Positions 7,730 through 15,985 of a stretch of DNA of 23,676 bases are shown piece by piece. A program made the position numbers and the translations under genes. The notes under the pieces were generated by a model that was not told where the DNA came from, searched no databases, and saw only the letters and a program-made list of their open reading frames with translations. The first letter of the stretch is position 1, and every line of letters starts with the position of its first letter. Source of the DNA: a virus; the IMG/VR virus record IMGVR_UViG_3300028361_000126, positions 1 to 23,676 of that record; one strand, written 5' to 3'.

Positions 7730-9883
7730 TTATTTACTTATTGGTCTTAAACTTATTCTGGTTGAATTTTGTACTGTCGTAGTGTATGTATTGTAAATAA
7801 CACCTTGATAGCAAAGGTCTGCATTTATATTAACAGCAGGTGCTCCCACTTGAGTGCCGTTTGAATACAAACCTTGTTTGTTACTAGATATTAATGTTGT
7901 TGTAGAGCCATCTATATTATCTAGTCTGTATAAGTCTAAGTTACCACTTATTGTTCTTGATAAATAAGCAAATGTCCCATCGTAGAAATAACAGTTTTCA
8001 TTAGTTGCAAAACGAGAAGCGACAACAGTTGCTGTAGACACCGCGGTAAACACTGTGCCACTTACTGACCACCTTCTTGATGTAGTCTCTGAGCTTTGTG
8101 ATACTAAGTAGACATCTACCCCATTTGACCAGACACCAAGACTACTAAAACAAGCTACTGTTGGAACTGTCATAGTAGTTTCTCCTGTTAAATCGGCAGC
8201 TAAGAATCTCGAGCAAGCAATGTTTGCACCATTGCTGAAAAATATATATAAGTGAATACCGATGACTACAAACCCTCCACCATCACCGTTACTTGGTGTG
8301 ATTGTGGGGTTTGCATTGTGAGTTAACTTATATTGACCTGACTTTGCATCTCTTTGGTATCTATATATAAGACCTGAGTTTTGTATATGAACAAATAATT
8401 GAGAGCCATCAGTTGATGAGCCTAGTAGAAGTTCTGTTGAAGAAACTAATGATTCTACTTGATTCAACGCCAAGTCTTGTTGAAAGAAAGGTATTGCTGT
8501 TGATGCGGGTATCAGGTCTTCATCTATCTTCCCTGTTGCTCCAGTCTTTACTACCTGATTCACATTTCCTTCTAGTGTCTTGTAGTAGAGAAATGATGAT
8601 GCAAGTTGTACCCATCCATTGGTAGCGTTTCTGTAGTACACAGTTCCGTCACCTCCTGAAGTATCTGCTCCGAGATTAGGATGGTTTGAGTTATCTGCTG
8701 TTGATGTTGTCACTACAATCCAGTAGAAAGCACCAATAACGAGAGCTCCGTACTCTGTTGTAAATATAGCCTCGAACTCTGCTGCACTTAACCCTAGCCA
8801 CTTTGCGTTTGTAAGTGTCACTGTTGCAAGGTTTGTTCCTGTCGGAGCGATTCCTGCACCTGCATCAGCTTGTAGTGAAACTGTTACTGTACCCGTGAAT
8901 GTACCTGTATCAGCTTTCTTGAATAGTAATGCACCTCGCATCTTTGTCTTTGTCGCAACAAATCTTTGTGCCAAGTCATTATTTTTAGTAGTTGCATCTG
9001 CCTCTCCCACTGCAATAGTATTTGTTGATACTAGCTGAGTTTGTAGCACTGCTGATTGGGTGATTTCGTTTGTCGAAACAAAGTCTGTGATTCTGTTCTC
9101 AAAGTTTACAAATAATTCTGTTGCGCTTTTTGCTACACCCACAAAGATGTCATTTGTTGGAGCTGTTTGTGTAATATCTCCTACTGTTGTAGAGATGTAT
9201 TGCGATGCTCCTGGAGTCATCCCTGATTGGTTCGTATCAGTTCCTCGCACAAGTACACCACCTGTGATTGCAACACCATCAGTTCCTGCTCCTTGAGCAA
9301 TACCAAATTGTGTATCATCTCCATACGCTGTATCTGCATCGGCTCTGTACCATTCTTGGTCTGTAGTATTAAAGTATAGGACTCTTCCTATTGTAAATGT
9401 TTCGCCTGCATTTCCTGTAGCGATAACTTTTGCATAAGAAATAGCGCCAGCCGATCCTGAATCATCAACATATCCCTTTGTTGCAAGTTCTTCTCTATTT
9501 GAAAGAGTTGGTTCTGTTGCATATCTTAGAGAATTTGGAAGAGCATCGTCTCCATTAATCATTCCCTTAAGTAGCTGTATGATCGGCGCATCGGTTATTT
9601 TTATATTGGCTCCCCGCCTGTGAGAGAACTTGTTTGCATTCACTGATGTTTTTCCATCCGCATATGATACCCCTCTTATGAGTGAAGTCATTTCGGTTCC
9701 ATCTACAGTTCCACAAACTATCTCCGCTTGGGCCGATCCTTCGTCTACTGTTATACATACAAGCCCGGACAATGCACCACCTCCTCTCACCGCGTTTGCG
9801 GTCAGAGTTAAGCTCGTCGATGCTGATGTTATTGGTGATGCTAGTGAGGTTTCCCACACTGCTGCTATTTCGGGTAATGACAT
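7730..9883 (-). CDS. Tail fibre/receptor-binding protein
   Basis: A 717-residue Ser/Thr/Gly/Asn-rich, strand-forming protein, typical in composition of tail fibres. An N-terminal module of about 120 residues (ending near GDDALPNSLRY) is probably the virion anchor. ELATKGYVDD at about 132-141 is a motif often seen at the junction to fibre repeats. Middle segments (for example FTGTVTVSLQADAG, FYWIVVTTST, DGTVYYRNATNGW) resemble beta-sandwich modules. The last 230 residues contain spaced YxYQRD, SNGVDVYLV and DGTFAYLSR segments suggesting a beta-propeller. It follows the nozzle gene, the usual place for a fibre in this gene order. The start at ATG 9883 has no Shine-Dalgarno, and a promoter -10 ends only eight bases upstream. 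Receptor and exact fold cannot be told from the sequence. Confidence 0.72.
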   Translation of the reverse strand: MSLPEIAAVWETSLASPITSASTSLTLTANAVRGGGALSGLVCITVDEGSAQAEIVCGTVDGTEMTSLIRGVSYADGKTSVNANKFSHRRGANIKITDAPIIQLLKGMINGDDALPNSLRYATEPTLSNREELATKGYVDDSGSAGAISYAKVIATGNAGETFTIGRVLYFNTTDQEWYRADADTAYGDDTQFGIAQGAGTDGVAITGGVLVRGTDTNQSGMTPGASQYISTTVGDITQTAPTNDIFVGVAKSATELFVNFENRITDFVSTNEITQSAVLQTQLVSTNTIAVGEADATTKNNDLAQRFVATKTKMRGALLFKKADTGTFTGTVTVSLQADAGAGIAPTGTNLATVTLTNAKWLGLSAAEFEAIFTTEYGALVIGAFYWIVVTTSTADNSNHPNLGADTSGGDGTVYYRNATNGWVQLASSFLYYKTLEGNVNQVVKTGATGKIDEDLIPASTAIPFFQQDLALNQVESLVSSTELLLGSSTDGSQLFVHIQNSGLIYRYQRDAKSGQYKLTHNANPTITPSNGDGGGFVVIGIHLYIFFSNGANIACSRFLAADLTGETTMTVPTVACFSSLGVWSNGVDVYLVSQSSETTSRRWSVSGTVFTAVSTATVVASRFATNENCYFYDGTFAYLSRTISGNLDLYRLDNIDGSTTTLISSNKQGLYSNGTQVGAPAVNINADLCYQGVIYNTYTTTVQNSTRISLRPISK

Positions 9884-9890
9884 ATTGTAT

Positions 9891-9923
9891 ATATTAAATT
9901 ATTAATGTTGTTTTGTCGCATTT
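9891..9923 (-). promoter_or_regulatory. Late-type promoter upstream of tail fibre gene
   Basis: Minus strand AAATGCGACA (9923-9914), 17 bases, TAATAT (9896-9891). The element begins in the stop codon of the nozzle gene. Transcription would start at about 9884, next to ATG 9883, so the fibre message would be leaderless or nearly so. Confidence 0.62.
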
Positions 9924-11823
9924 ATACTGTTCGTGACGGAGTGTTCTTCCTTCCTTTGTCTCTGATGTCTTTAAACTTTATCTTATTCGCCTGGACGTAC
10001 CCCACCTTTGTGGCCACAAGTCTTACCTGTACATCTACAAACTTGTCGGAGTTTACCGGGAAGTCTACCTCGAATGGACTCGCTGTGTCCGACCCTCCTG
10101 AACCAATTGTTTTTGACCCAAGTGTTGGACCTCCGATTGATGTATTTTTTCCTGCGTCCACGTAGATTCCATCGCCTTGGATAGTGAACACCTTGGTGAA
10201 TGATCCACTGTCGTATGATAGCCACACCTCTAGCTCCTGCTCTTTTTGGATAAGTCCATCTATAACCATTTTCCGACAGTTCTTTAGGTGATCCGTTCCG
10301 AGGTTGAGCGCTGATGATGTCCAGTAGTTTTCTATCACGTCTCCATCCTCGTCATATCCTGAAAATAGGATGTAGCAGTTGTTGGTTATTGAGTCTCCTG
10401 CGATTAGAAGCCCATCGTATTCGGCCAAGCACCCCACGTAGTAGTTGAGTCTATCCCACACCTTATTTTCTGATGCGATGTTTCGTATCCAGGTTACTGA
10501 ATTGTGATTATCTGCTATTCCATTTTGTTTCGCCTGGGATGAGAATATTTCATAGTCTCCCCATCGATACACTACTCCCTTTGAGTGTCCGAATTCCGAC
10601 AGGTTAATTCTATCCGAGATTGGTTCCGGCTCGATTGTTGTGATGTCAGTTCCCTGGAGTACCTTCATTTTTCTGTACTTTGGTTCGCTTGGATTTGATA
10701 GGTCGGCCATGATTATTCCATCCGGTGTTTGGTGCGCTGCGAGTGTGTGTGGAATACCTACGTTTCGATACTCAAGGTTTACTGACTCTGTGTCATCTAC
10801 GCTTGATTGAAATTGCCATGTCTTGAGTTCGTGAAAGCAGTATACTGTCGTGTTGATGTTGTAGATGGCCATTAGCTTTCCACCACCTGTGTCTTGTCTA
10901 AACGATTTTCCTTGTCCGTTTAGGTTTCCTGTGAAGTCTAGGATTCCTGTCGAGGTTGATGTCTCGTGGTAGTACGATGCGGTGATTGCTTGCGCGTTTG
11001 TTGGTGCTGTATTGAAAGTCACAGAGAATGCTCCTGTTGCGTAGTTTATAGTCCCGGTTCCGCCGAGGTCACCTACCATGTTTCCATCACGATCGTCTAC
11101 GAATGTTTCCACAGTATCGGTGATTGATGGGAACATCACTGTTTTTGGCGCTGTGGCGACAGCAAAGGTCCCGGTGAACGTTATTGCCACACCTGTCCCT
11201 GAGCCCACATTCTCCCCTGTGACCTGCGTGAAGTCCGATAGTTGGTCTTTGTCGATATATGACAAGTAAAGCCCTGTACGGTCATTATTACCTGCTACAG
11301 TACCATTCCTCTGTCCGGCGAAGACTCTTGATTGCCCTGGATGGAATACTCCCCACCGGTAGTTGTTTACCTCCTGGTCTACCGCGCTTCCGGGATTTGC
11401 TGTTGGTATCTTATAGACTGATGAGTTCTGCGACCCTATGTACATAAAAGACCCTGCAAGGCCTTGGTATAGTTTCATCCAAACATCCTCTCCGTTTGCA
11501 GTCGCCGGGAGCAGGTCAGTATCGATTTCCACAGTGTCGTCCAGGTCCGCATCATAGTATTTTACTTTTCGGCCATAAGCGAAGAACAGCACCTCGGTTC
11601 CGTTGTACTTTTTTCCTCTACCTATTCCGGTCACCCTTCCTGTACCATTTACTCTGGTTTGCCCCAGGAGCGTATATCCTCTCCGAAGAGCGATACTGTC
11701 TTGCTCCTTTGAAGTGACCCAGTTGAGCGCATCTGGCGAGTACCCCGCCCTGAGTGTCTTTATATCTCTTACGGAAGTGTTTTGTCCGTAGAATGTGTCT
11801 ATTGTGAAGTCATTAATAATCAT
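9922..11823 (-). CDS. Tail nozzle/hub protein
   Basis: A 633-residue, strand-rich protein. It contains FAYGRKVKYYD, GSFMYIGSQNSSVYKI, AGQRNGTV and GLYLSYIDKD segments of the kind found in beta-propeller nozzle proteins, and an early ALRRGYTLLGQ segment typical of proteins that read out genome-capsid connection parameters in P22 gp10-like and T7 gp12-like families. It follows the predicted adaptor gene by 11 bases and precedes the fibre gene, the standard order of a podoviral neck and tail. A late-domain immunoglobulin-like segment (about 200-270) includes GTGTINYATGAFSVTF. No cysteine-rich or enzymatic motif was seen. Start ATG 11823 has a TTTAATATG leader. The nozzle call rests on order and composition; a hub or stopper role is the alternative. 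Confidence 0.62.
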   Translation of the reverse strand: MIINDFTIDTFYGQNTSVRDIKTLRAGYSPDALNWVTSKEQDSIALRRGYTLLGQTRVNGTGRVTGIGRGKKYNGTEVLFFAYGRKVKYYDADLDDTVEIDTDLLPATANGEDVWMKLYQGLAGSFMYIGSQNSSVYKIPTANPGSAVDQEVNNYRWGVFHPGQSRVFAGQRNGTVAGNNDRTGLYLSYIDKDQLSDFTQVTGENVGSGTGVAITFTGTFAVATAPKTVMFPSITDTVETFVDDRDGNMVGDLGGTGTINYATGAFSVTFNTAPTNAQAITASYYHETSTSTGILDFTGNLNGQGKSFRQDTGGGKLMAIYNINTTVYCFHELKTWQFQSSVDDTESVNLEYRNVGIPHTLAAHQTPDGIIMADLSNPSEPKYRKMKVLQGTDITTIEPEPISDRINLSEFGHSKGVVYRWGDYEIFSSQAKQNGIADNHNSVTWIRNIASENKVWDRLNYYVGCLAEYDGLLIAGDSITNNCYILFSGYDEDGDVIENYWTSSALNLGTDHLKNCRKMVIDGLIQKEQELEVWLSYDSGSFTKVFTIQGDGIYVDAGKNTSIGGPTLGSKTIGSGGSDTASPFEVDFPVNSDKFVDVQVRLVATKVGYVQANKIKFKDIRDKGRKNTPSRTV

Positions 11824-11834
11824 ATTAAATATCG

Positions 11835-12551
11835 TTAGTCGTATCGGTTTATGGCACCTGATCTGAACCCTCCTCCATATCCATCTGTTGGGTCATTTGA
11901 CTGAATGGCTCCGAGTGACTTTTCGTTGTCCCAGGACTCCATTGCGTTTTTAATTGCGTTTAGTACCGCTTGGTTTGAAGGAAGCATTTGTCGGTTGATT
12001 GAGTCGTAGTCGACTGCGCCTTTGTGAATTCCTATTGCATAGTATGCGAGGATAGGCAAGAACCTTGAGGGGAAAACTGGCCACGCTATCGTCGCTGAAT
12101 CCTCCAGGTCTACCTCTGCGCTTGTTGCTAGATATGTCAGCCAGATGTTTCCACTGAACGGAGGTTTTCCGTTGAGGTAAAGTATCTTTGCGTTCTCATC
12201 ATATACACAGGTGTGTGATGAGTCCTTGAACTCTAGTCGTTGATCAAATGGTTTCAGCGTGTAGTATTCTACTCGATTTTCTCCATCAAATATCTTTAGC
12301 GCAGTTCCATCGCTTGTGACGTATATTCTCGACAGGTCTGTGATGGTCGACAGGTCGATTGCAGTTTGCCACGTACCTGATGCGCTTACTACCTTTGTGG
12401 TATCTGTTTTGAGTAGCACGTTCCATGGTCGCTCTTCTTCCAAGATCGCTTTGGCGTTACTTATGAGTATGTTTGCAAGGGACACGTCGATAGTCGCACC
12501 TCCATTGAGTTGCGTTAGAAAGTTGTATAATTCTGTGCCTTTTGTAATCAT
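11835..12551 (-). CDS. Head-tail adaptor (tail tubular A-like)
   Basis: A 238-residue protein of the size and place of T7 gp11/P22 gp4-type adaptors, the ring that docks under the portal. The helical N-terminus (TELYNFLTQLNGG...NILISNAKAILEEERPW) is followed by a strand-rich middle (LSRIYVTSDGTALKIF, RVEYYTLKPF) and a helical C-terminus (AWPVFPSRFLPILAYYAIGIHKG). The W/Y-P-xFxxxLPxLAYY stretch resembles the last helices of these adaptors. It lies between capsid and nozzle genes. Its start at ATG 12551 overlaps nothing; the stop of the small coiled-coil gene is at 12553-12555. A late-type promoter lies 18 bases upstream. Assignment is from context, length and secondary-structure pattern. Confidence 0.65.
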   Translation of the reverse strand: MITKGTELYNFLTQLNGGATIDVSLANILISNAKAILEEERPWNVLLKTDTTKVVSASGTWQTAIDLSTITDLSRIYVTSDGTALKIFDGENRVEYYTLKPFDQRLEFKDSSHTCVYDENAKILYLNGKPPFSGNIWLTYLATSAEVDLEDSATIAWPVFPSRFLPILAYYAIGIHKGAVDYDSINRQMLPSNQAVLNAIKNAMESWDNEKSLGAIQSNDPTDGYGGGFRSGAINRYD

Positions 12552-12552
12552 A

Positions 12553-12810
12553 TTATTGTGCTAAATCATTTATACTAAATGGAGGTGTTTGTGTCGCATT
12601 TTTCTCTTCTTTTCCCTTTTCCATTGCCTCTGATATCTTTTGTTCGACAATTGTCCCCACGTTATCCACGATCGTCTGTGCAAGCGTTTGAAGTGTTCTG
12701 ACAAGGTCCATGTTTAACTGTTCGTACTTTTCTACCTTCTTACCAAGTTCCTGGACGATAACGTCTAGGTCTTTTTCTGTTTCTTCTTTTTTTTCTGTTT
12801 CTTTTTCCAT
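12553..12810 (-). CDS. Small coiled-coil protein between capsid and adaptor genes
   Basis: An 85-residue, Glu/Lys-rich protein, MEKETEKKEETEKDLDVIVQ at the start, with heptad-like leucines and valines (LDVIVQELGKKVEKYEQLNMDLVRTLQTLAQTIV) predicting a continuous coiled coil to about residue 65, then a short PPFSINDLAQ tail. I recognise no family. Its place directly after the major capsid gene suggests a head decoration, scaffolding accessory or head-completion role, but nothing in it proves that. The 3' third also carries a promoter for the next gene. Start ATG 12810 has an A-rich AAAAAACAATT leader. Confidence 0.65.
   Translation of the reverse strand: MEKETEKKEETEKDLDVIVQELGKKVEKYEQLNMDLVRTLQTLAQTIVDNVGTIVEQKISEAMEKGKEEKNATQTPPFSINDLAQ
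12569..12601 (-). promoter_or_regulatory. Late-type promoter upstream of adaptor gene
   Basis: Minus strand AAATGCGACA (12601-12592), 17 bases, TATAAA (12574-12569), five of six matches to TATAAT and the best -10 of the set. It lies wholly within the 3' coding end of the preceding small gene. The predicted start near 12562 gives an 11-base leader. Confidence 0.65.
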
Positions 12811-12834
12811 AATTGTTTTTTGTCTTGGCGCTAT

Positions 12835-12858
12835 CTCAACCCTCCGGGGAGAGCTGAG
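12835..12858 (-). other. Stem-loop downstream of capsid gene
   Basis: The minus-strand transcript can form a nine-pair stem (CTCAGCTCT with GGAGGGTTGAG partners, two G-U pairs) closing a CCCCGG loop. It lies 22 bases after the capsid stop. No uridine run follows, so it is not a classic terminator. A message-stabilising or processing hairpin at the end of the most heavily translated gene is the likely reading. Confidence 0.5.
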
Positions 12859-12880
12859 TAGTGCAGAGACTTTATCGAGA

Positions 12881-14167
12881 TTATCGACTTAGTGGTTCTG
12901 AACCTGAGAATGCTGATGATGCTACTGCATATGAAACAATTTGCGGAGCTTGGTCTGTGAAGACTTCGATTCCGTAAGCTGTCCATACGATGTAGTCTCG
13001 TCCGATTTTTCGGCTCACTGAGTTTTCTTCCATTGAGGGGTTCTTTTGAACCACAAGAGAACATGATCGTGCAAGCGCAAAGATGCAATTTACTTTCTGT
13101 TTTACAACAGTGAAGATTGCAGATGTTACGTTTGTCGATACTACAATAGTACCTTTTCCTGCTCCTTGGAGAGTCATGGTATCTGCTGCGTTATCGTTTA
13201 CTGCAACGAAGTTTCTAAGTAGTCTTTGTTCTGCTCGAGTTGCTGATGAGGCACCTGCATCTGCTGATTCCGCTACTGAAGTTCTTCCTCCTGCATTCAA
13301 GAATGCTGCAAGGTTAGCTCGAGTAATGTCCACAGTTGATGCGATGTGAATCTCAGTTGCTCCTGTTGCTGCTGACAGTGTAGAAACAAAAGTGATTACA
13401 ACACCATTGATTGTGACAGTTTGTCCGTTCGTAGGATTTGTTGCCATTGCAAGTGTTACTGATCCTGAAAGTGCGTTCGAAGTGAAAGTTTCAAACCCTT
13501 GGAAATAACCTGAGTATCCGTTTCGTGATACTTGGTCTCCAAGTAGAGTGTCTTTTCCTCCTAGGTACAATTCAATCGCTGTAAGAATTTCTGGAGAGAT
13601 TGCCGCTGCAGGCATTCCTTCTGGAACTTCTAGCTTCATCTTTGAACTAAATCGCTTGTGGTATACCACGTTCTTTAGTCGAAGTTTTTGCATGGCAGTA
13701 GTGAAGACTGTTGCAACGTTTGATGCAGTAAGTACGTGTCCGTTTCCGGCTGTACCTGCAAATGTTCCATCATCCATCACTGTTCCTGCGCCTAGGTGCA
13801 ATTGAAGCAATACGTCTGCATCGATTTGGTTAATCAAAGCATTCGCAAGTTTCTGGCCATACTTTTGCTTAACAGGAAGGTGAGCTTGTAGCTCGTCAAG
13901 TTTCTTGATGTAGATACTTGATTCCTTCTCGTAGTTGATAGTAAGTGTTTCTTGAGTGTCAGTAATCGCTTGTGGATCGTAACTTCCGTCTCCTCCCATG
14001 TCATTCACATCAACATCTGATGCGAACGATCGAGCAATTGTTTGACCCTTTGTGAGTGACGCTTCTAGACGTGAGTCAGCAAAAATTTGATACACGGGCT
14101 CTTTGTAGTGAGACATCTGGTACTCTGCTGAGAACACAGTTTTGAAGGTCATTGTATTTGGGTTCAT
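12881..14167 (-). CDS. Major capsid protein with inserted beta domain
   Basis: A 428-residue protein following the scaffold gene. The N-terminal part (MTFKTVFSAEYQMSHYKEP...FADSRLEASLTKGQTIARSF) and the middle (INYEKESSIYIKKLDELQAHLPVKQKYGQKLANALINQIDADVL) follow the N-arm, E-loop strand and long spine helix of HK97-fold capsid proteins. The C-terminal part (RKIGRDYIVWTAYGIEVFTDQAPQIV) is the usual late P-domain strand. Residues about 235-355 look inserted: NGQTVTINGVVITFVST, ATEIHIAS, NLAAFLNAGG and NDNAADTMTLQG match a small beta domain common in phage virion proteins. The ATG at 14167 has an ATTATATG leader without Shine-Dalgarno. The capsid call is strong by context and layout. Confidence 0.85.
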   Translation of the reverse strand: MNPNTMTFKTVFSAEYQMSHYKEPVYQIFADSRLEASLTKGQTIARSFASDVDVNDMGGDGSYDPQAITDTQETLTINYEKESSIYIKKLDELQAHLPVKQKYGQKLANALINQIDADVLLQLHLGAGTVMDDGTFAGTAGNGHVLTASNVATVFTTAMQKLRLKNVVYHKRFSSKMKLEVPEGMPAAAISPEILTAIELYLGGKDTLLGDQVSRNGYSGYFQGFETFTSNALSGSVTLAMATNPTNGQTVTINGVVITFVSTLSAATGATEIHIASTVDITRANLAAFLNAGGRTSVAESADAGASSATRAEQRLLRNFVAVNDNAADTMTLQGAGKGTIVVSTNVTSAIFTVVKQKVNCIFALARSCSLVVQKNPSMEENSVSRKIGRDYIVWTAYGIEVFTDQAPQIVSYAVASSAFSGSEPLSR

Positions 14168-14188
14168 ATAATGATTTTAAATTAACGT

Positions 14189-15112
14189 TTAAATGATAAT
14201 TTTTCGTCCATTACTGTCGGTTGATAGCTCACCATTAGATGAAGTTGCTTTATTGTATTCATTGTACCAAGCAATGGTCTCGGATTCGGTCATCTTTGAG
14301 AAGTCAGGTGATGTATTTAGGTCTACTGTTGTAGTTGGTTTCACACCATTCTTTTCTTGAGGACTTTTTGACTCGAGGCCACGTTTTTTTGGTGAGATAA
14401 GTTTCGATAATGCATCCTTGCTTTTGTATATGATGTAGTCAATTTCTTTATCGTGATACTGGTCAGTATGAGCAAGTTCACTTAATTTACTTTTGATCAC
14501 TTCTTTATCTATCTCCGATAGTTCTGGGAAAAATTCTTTTAGAGTTGGAGCCGCTTGGTCGAACTCTTGATTGAATGATTGCTCATCGCTCTGTGTGTTC
14601 GATATCCGCTTTGCATCGTCAAGTGTCCGCCGATCATCCTCTGAAAGTGACGAGATATCCTTGGTCAAGATTGTTTTTAGTTGCCTTAGAGTGTCCGGGG
14701 ACATCTCGTTTTCTTCAGCAAACTTTGACAATTCGTCCTGAACATCTTCATTCTCTTCCTGGGTCGAAGCGCTGTTTCCTTTTTCGATGATAGCTTTTAG
14801 TTCCAAGTTTTCTCTCTCTAATTCTTTGCTTCGCTCTTTTTCATTTCTAAGGTCTTTCTTTTTCTCCTTATACTCTTCATAGATACGTCGCGGTTTACTA
14901 GCTTGTTTCTCCTCTTCTTGATTCTCGGGTTTTTCAGGCTCTTCTTCATGATCGTCTTTTCCTTCAGGGTCAGCTTTCGGCTTATCTTCCGGTGTGTGAT
15001 CGTCTTGAGGTTTCGCTTCTGGTTCCTTTGTTTCAGGAGGAGTTGGATTCTCTAGTTCTGGTAAGTCGACTCCGTTAGCTTTCAAATCTTCCAAATATTG
15101 TTTTTCGTCCAT
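14189..15112 (-). CDS. Scaffolding protein
   Basis: A 307-residue, extremely charged protein immediately upstream of the capsid gene. Residues 1-75 are Pro/Glu/Asp/Lys-rich and disordered in appearance. Residues about 78-115 form a strong coiled coil (YEEYKEKKKDLRNEKERSKELERENLELKAII), followed by helical segments (EDVQDELSKFAEENEMSPDTLRQLKTIL; FFPELSEIDKEVIKSKLSELA). The C-terminus has TTTVDLNTSPDFSKMTESE, a pattern seen in many podoviral scaffold tails. Scaffold proteins of this type line the inside of the procapsid and leave before packaging. No protease signature was seen. The start at ATG 15112 follows the 145-base noncoding gap. Confidence 0.8.
   Translation of the reverse strand: MDEKQYLEDLKANGVDLPELENPTPPETKEPEAKPQDDHTPEDKPKADPEGKDDHEEEPEKPENQEEEKQASKPRRIYEEYKEKKKDLRNEKERSKELERENLELKAIIEKGNSASTQEENEDVQDELSKFAEENEMSPDTLRQLKTILTKDISSLSEDDRRTLDDAKRISNTQSDEQSFNQEFDQAAPTLKEFFPELSEIDKEVIKSKLSELAHTDQYHDKEIDYIIYKSKDALSKLISPKKRGLESKSPQEKNGVKPTTTVDLNTSPDFSKMTESETIAWYNEYNKATSSNGELSTDSNGRKIII
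14193..14220 (-). promoter_or_regulatory. Possible promoter upstream of capsid gene
   Basis: Minus strand CCGACA (14220-14215), 16 bases, TATCAT (14198-14193). The -10 matches TATAAT at five of six bases and the -35 shares CGACA with the late-type sites, but the spacing and first bases differ and AAATG is absent. It overlaps the 3' end of the scaffold gene and would give a leader of about 20 bases. Confidence 0.3.
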
Positions 15113-15257
15113 GGTGTATTTATTTATGTTTCGTTCTCACGAAAAATGGTTTTGTAGTCATGTCCATTAACACCGCTGTTCTTAAAACCTGCACAGCTCG
15201 GGAAAACCACACTAATGATGTGATTTATCGGACCTTGGATATACCAAGGTCTTAAAA
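15113..15257 (-). ncRNA. Structured noncoding gap, candidate RNA element
   Basis: The only long gene-free gap inside the late block. On the minus strand it holds: an eight-pair perfect hairpin GACCTTGG-TATAT-CCAAGGTC (15251-15231) right after the upstream stop; a long-range seven-pair helix TGGTTTT/AAAACCA (15209-15203 with 15153-15147) that encloses a GCTGT/ACAGC hairpin (15197-15193 with 15179-15175); and a six-pair hairpin TTTCGT-GAGA-ACGAAA (15144-15129) with a GNRA tetraloop just before the scaffold start. No uridine run follows any stem. It may be a leader controlling scaffold/capsid translation, a processing site or a small RNA. Pairing was found by eye and not by energy calculation. 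Confidence 0.4.
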
Positions 15258-15554
15258 TTACACCAACTTTCCTCCTGTATTTTCAGCGAATTCCTCCGCC
15301 TCCTTCTTTGTCTTGAAGTCTTTGTATGCAATTGGTCCTTTTCGAGTTCCGTTTTCGAGTAGCTCCCGGTACACAGCTTTAAATGCTCCTGCTTCCTCTG
15401 CTTCTGGCGCTGATTCTTCTGCTCGTCCTGGATCAAGTGCTTCTGCTGCGGCTTTCTCAGCTGCTTTTTTTGCTGCGGCTTTTTCTGCTGCTTCTGCCTT
15501 TGCTTTTTTTTCTGCTGCTAAGGCCTTAGCCTCTGCTTCTTTGTTGTTTGACAT
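15258..15554 (-). CDS. Small Ala/Lys/Glu-rich head-module protein
   Basis: A 98-residue protein. Residues 5-40 are an almost pure Ala/Lys/Glu helix (EAEAKALAAEKKAKAEAAEK and on), predicting a long charged coiled coil or single helix, followed by an acidic linker (GRAEESAPEAEEAG). The C-terminal 40 residues form a compact-looking unit with VYRELLENGT, IAYKDFKTKKEAEEFAENTGG. I recognise no family. Between portal-side genes and scaffold it may be a head-assembly accessory. A plus-strand frame over the same bases is a shadow. ATG 15554 has an AT-rich leader (TATAAAACA) and a late-type promoter about 35 bases upstream. Confidence 0.65.
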   Translation of the reverse strand: MSNNKEAEAKALAAEKKAKAEAAEKAAAKKAAEKAAAEALDPGRAEESAPEAEEAGAFKAVYRELLENGTRKGPIAYKDFKTKKEAEEFAENTGGKLV

Positions 15555-15586
15555 TGTTTTATATTATAAATTATTAACGCTTTTTT

Positions 15587-15619
15587 AATCTAGCAATTAT
15601 GCAACACTATGTCGCATTT
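15587..15619 (-). promoter_or_regulatory. Late-type promoter upstream of small head gene
   Basis: Minus strand AAATGCGACA (15619-15610), 17 bases, TAGATT (15592-15587). The GCGACA core ends in the TAG stop codon region of the preceding gene. The predicted start near 15580 leaves about 26 leader bases before ATG 15554. Confidence 0.58.
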
Positions 15620-15981
15620 ATCGCCTGCTCAATTTCTCTTTTGATTGTTTTCACTATTCCCTTCGCATCTACATCCGAAAGCATAAGCTCAAGCATGAGC
15701 ATGATTGCATCCTGTTTATTCCACAAGTTTGCTCGGTCCTGGTCGCTTAGGCTACGATCGTATGCAAGTTTTACACCAATTTCTTTGTATGCGCTTTTGA
15801 ATAGCTGCACGATATGTTCTGTGTACTCATGCTCCTTCCATGATGCAAGTGGTTCATTCTCACTTAGTACTTGTTGCCACTGGTCTAGGGTGCGCCGATT
15901 ATCCTCAATGATATCTGAATCAAGTTCGTCATCTAGGAATATCTTCCTTATCCTTTCCATTTGGTTGTTTTCGTTTGACAT
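15607..15981 (-). CDS. Small protein following the portal gene
   Basis: A 124-residue, mostly helical acidic protein: IRKIFLDDELDSDIIEDNRR near the start, DQWQQVLSENEPLASWKEHEYTEHIVQLFKSAYKEIGVKLAYDR in the middle, and a final amphipathic helix (IVKTIKREIEQAINAT). No family recognised; no membrane segment or metal site. It starts four bases after the portal stop with an AATAATATG leader and ends with TAG inside a promoter motif. Its position suggests a head-assembly or portal-associated role, by context only. Confidence 0.65.
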   Translation of the reverse strand: MSNENNQMERIRKIFLDDELDSDIIEDNRRTLDQWQQVLSENEPLASWKEHEYTEHIVQLFKSAYKEIGVKLAYDRSLSDQDRANLWNKQDAIMLMLELMLSDVDAKGIVKTIKREIEQAINAT

Positions 15982-15985
15982 ATTA

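Noticed and set aside
7753-7780. ACGACA followed after 17 bases by AATAAG upstream of the 700-residue protein gene, as a seventh late promoter
   Set aside because: The -10 is a poor match and the -35 lacks AAATGC; it may be a decayed site but cannot be claimed.
8918-8956. GCGACA inside the tail fibre gene
   Set aside because: No TATAAT-like hexamer at 17 bases (TGCATT) and no gene start downstream; likely coding coincidence.
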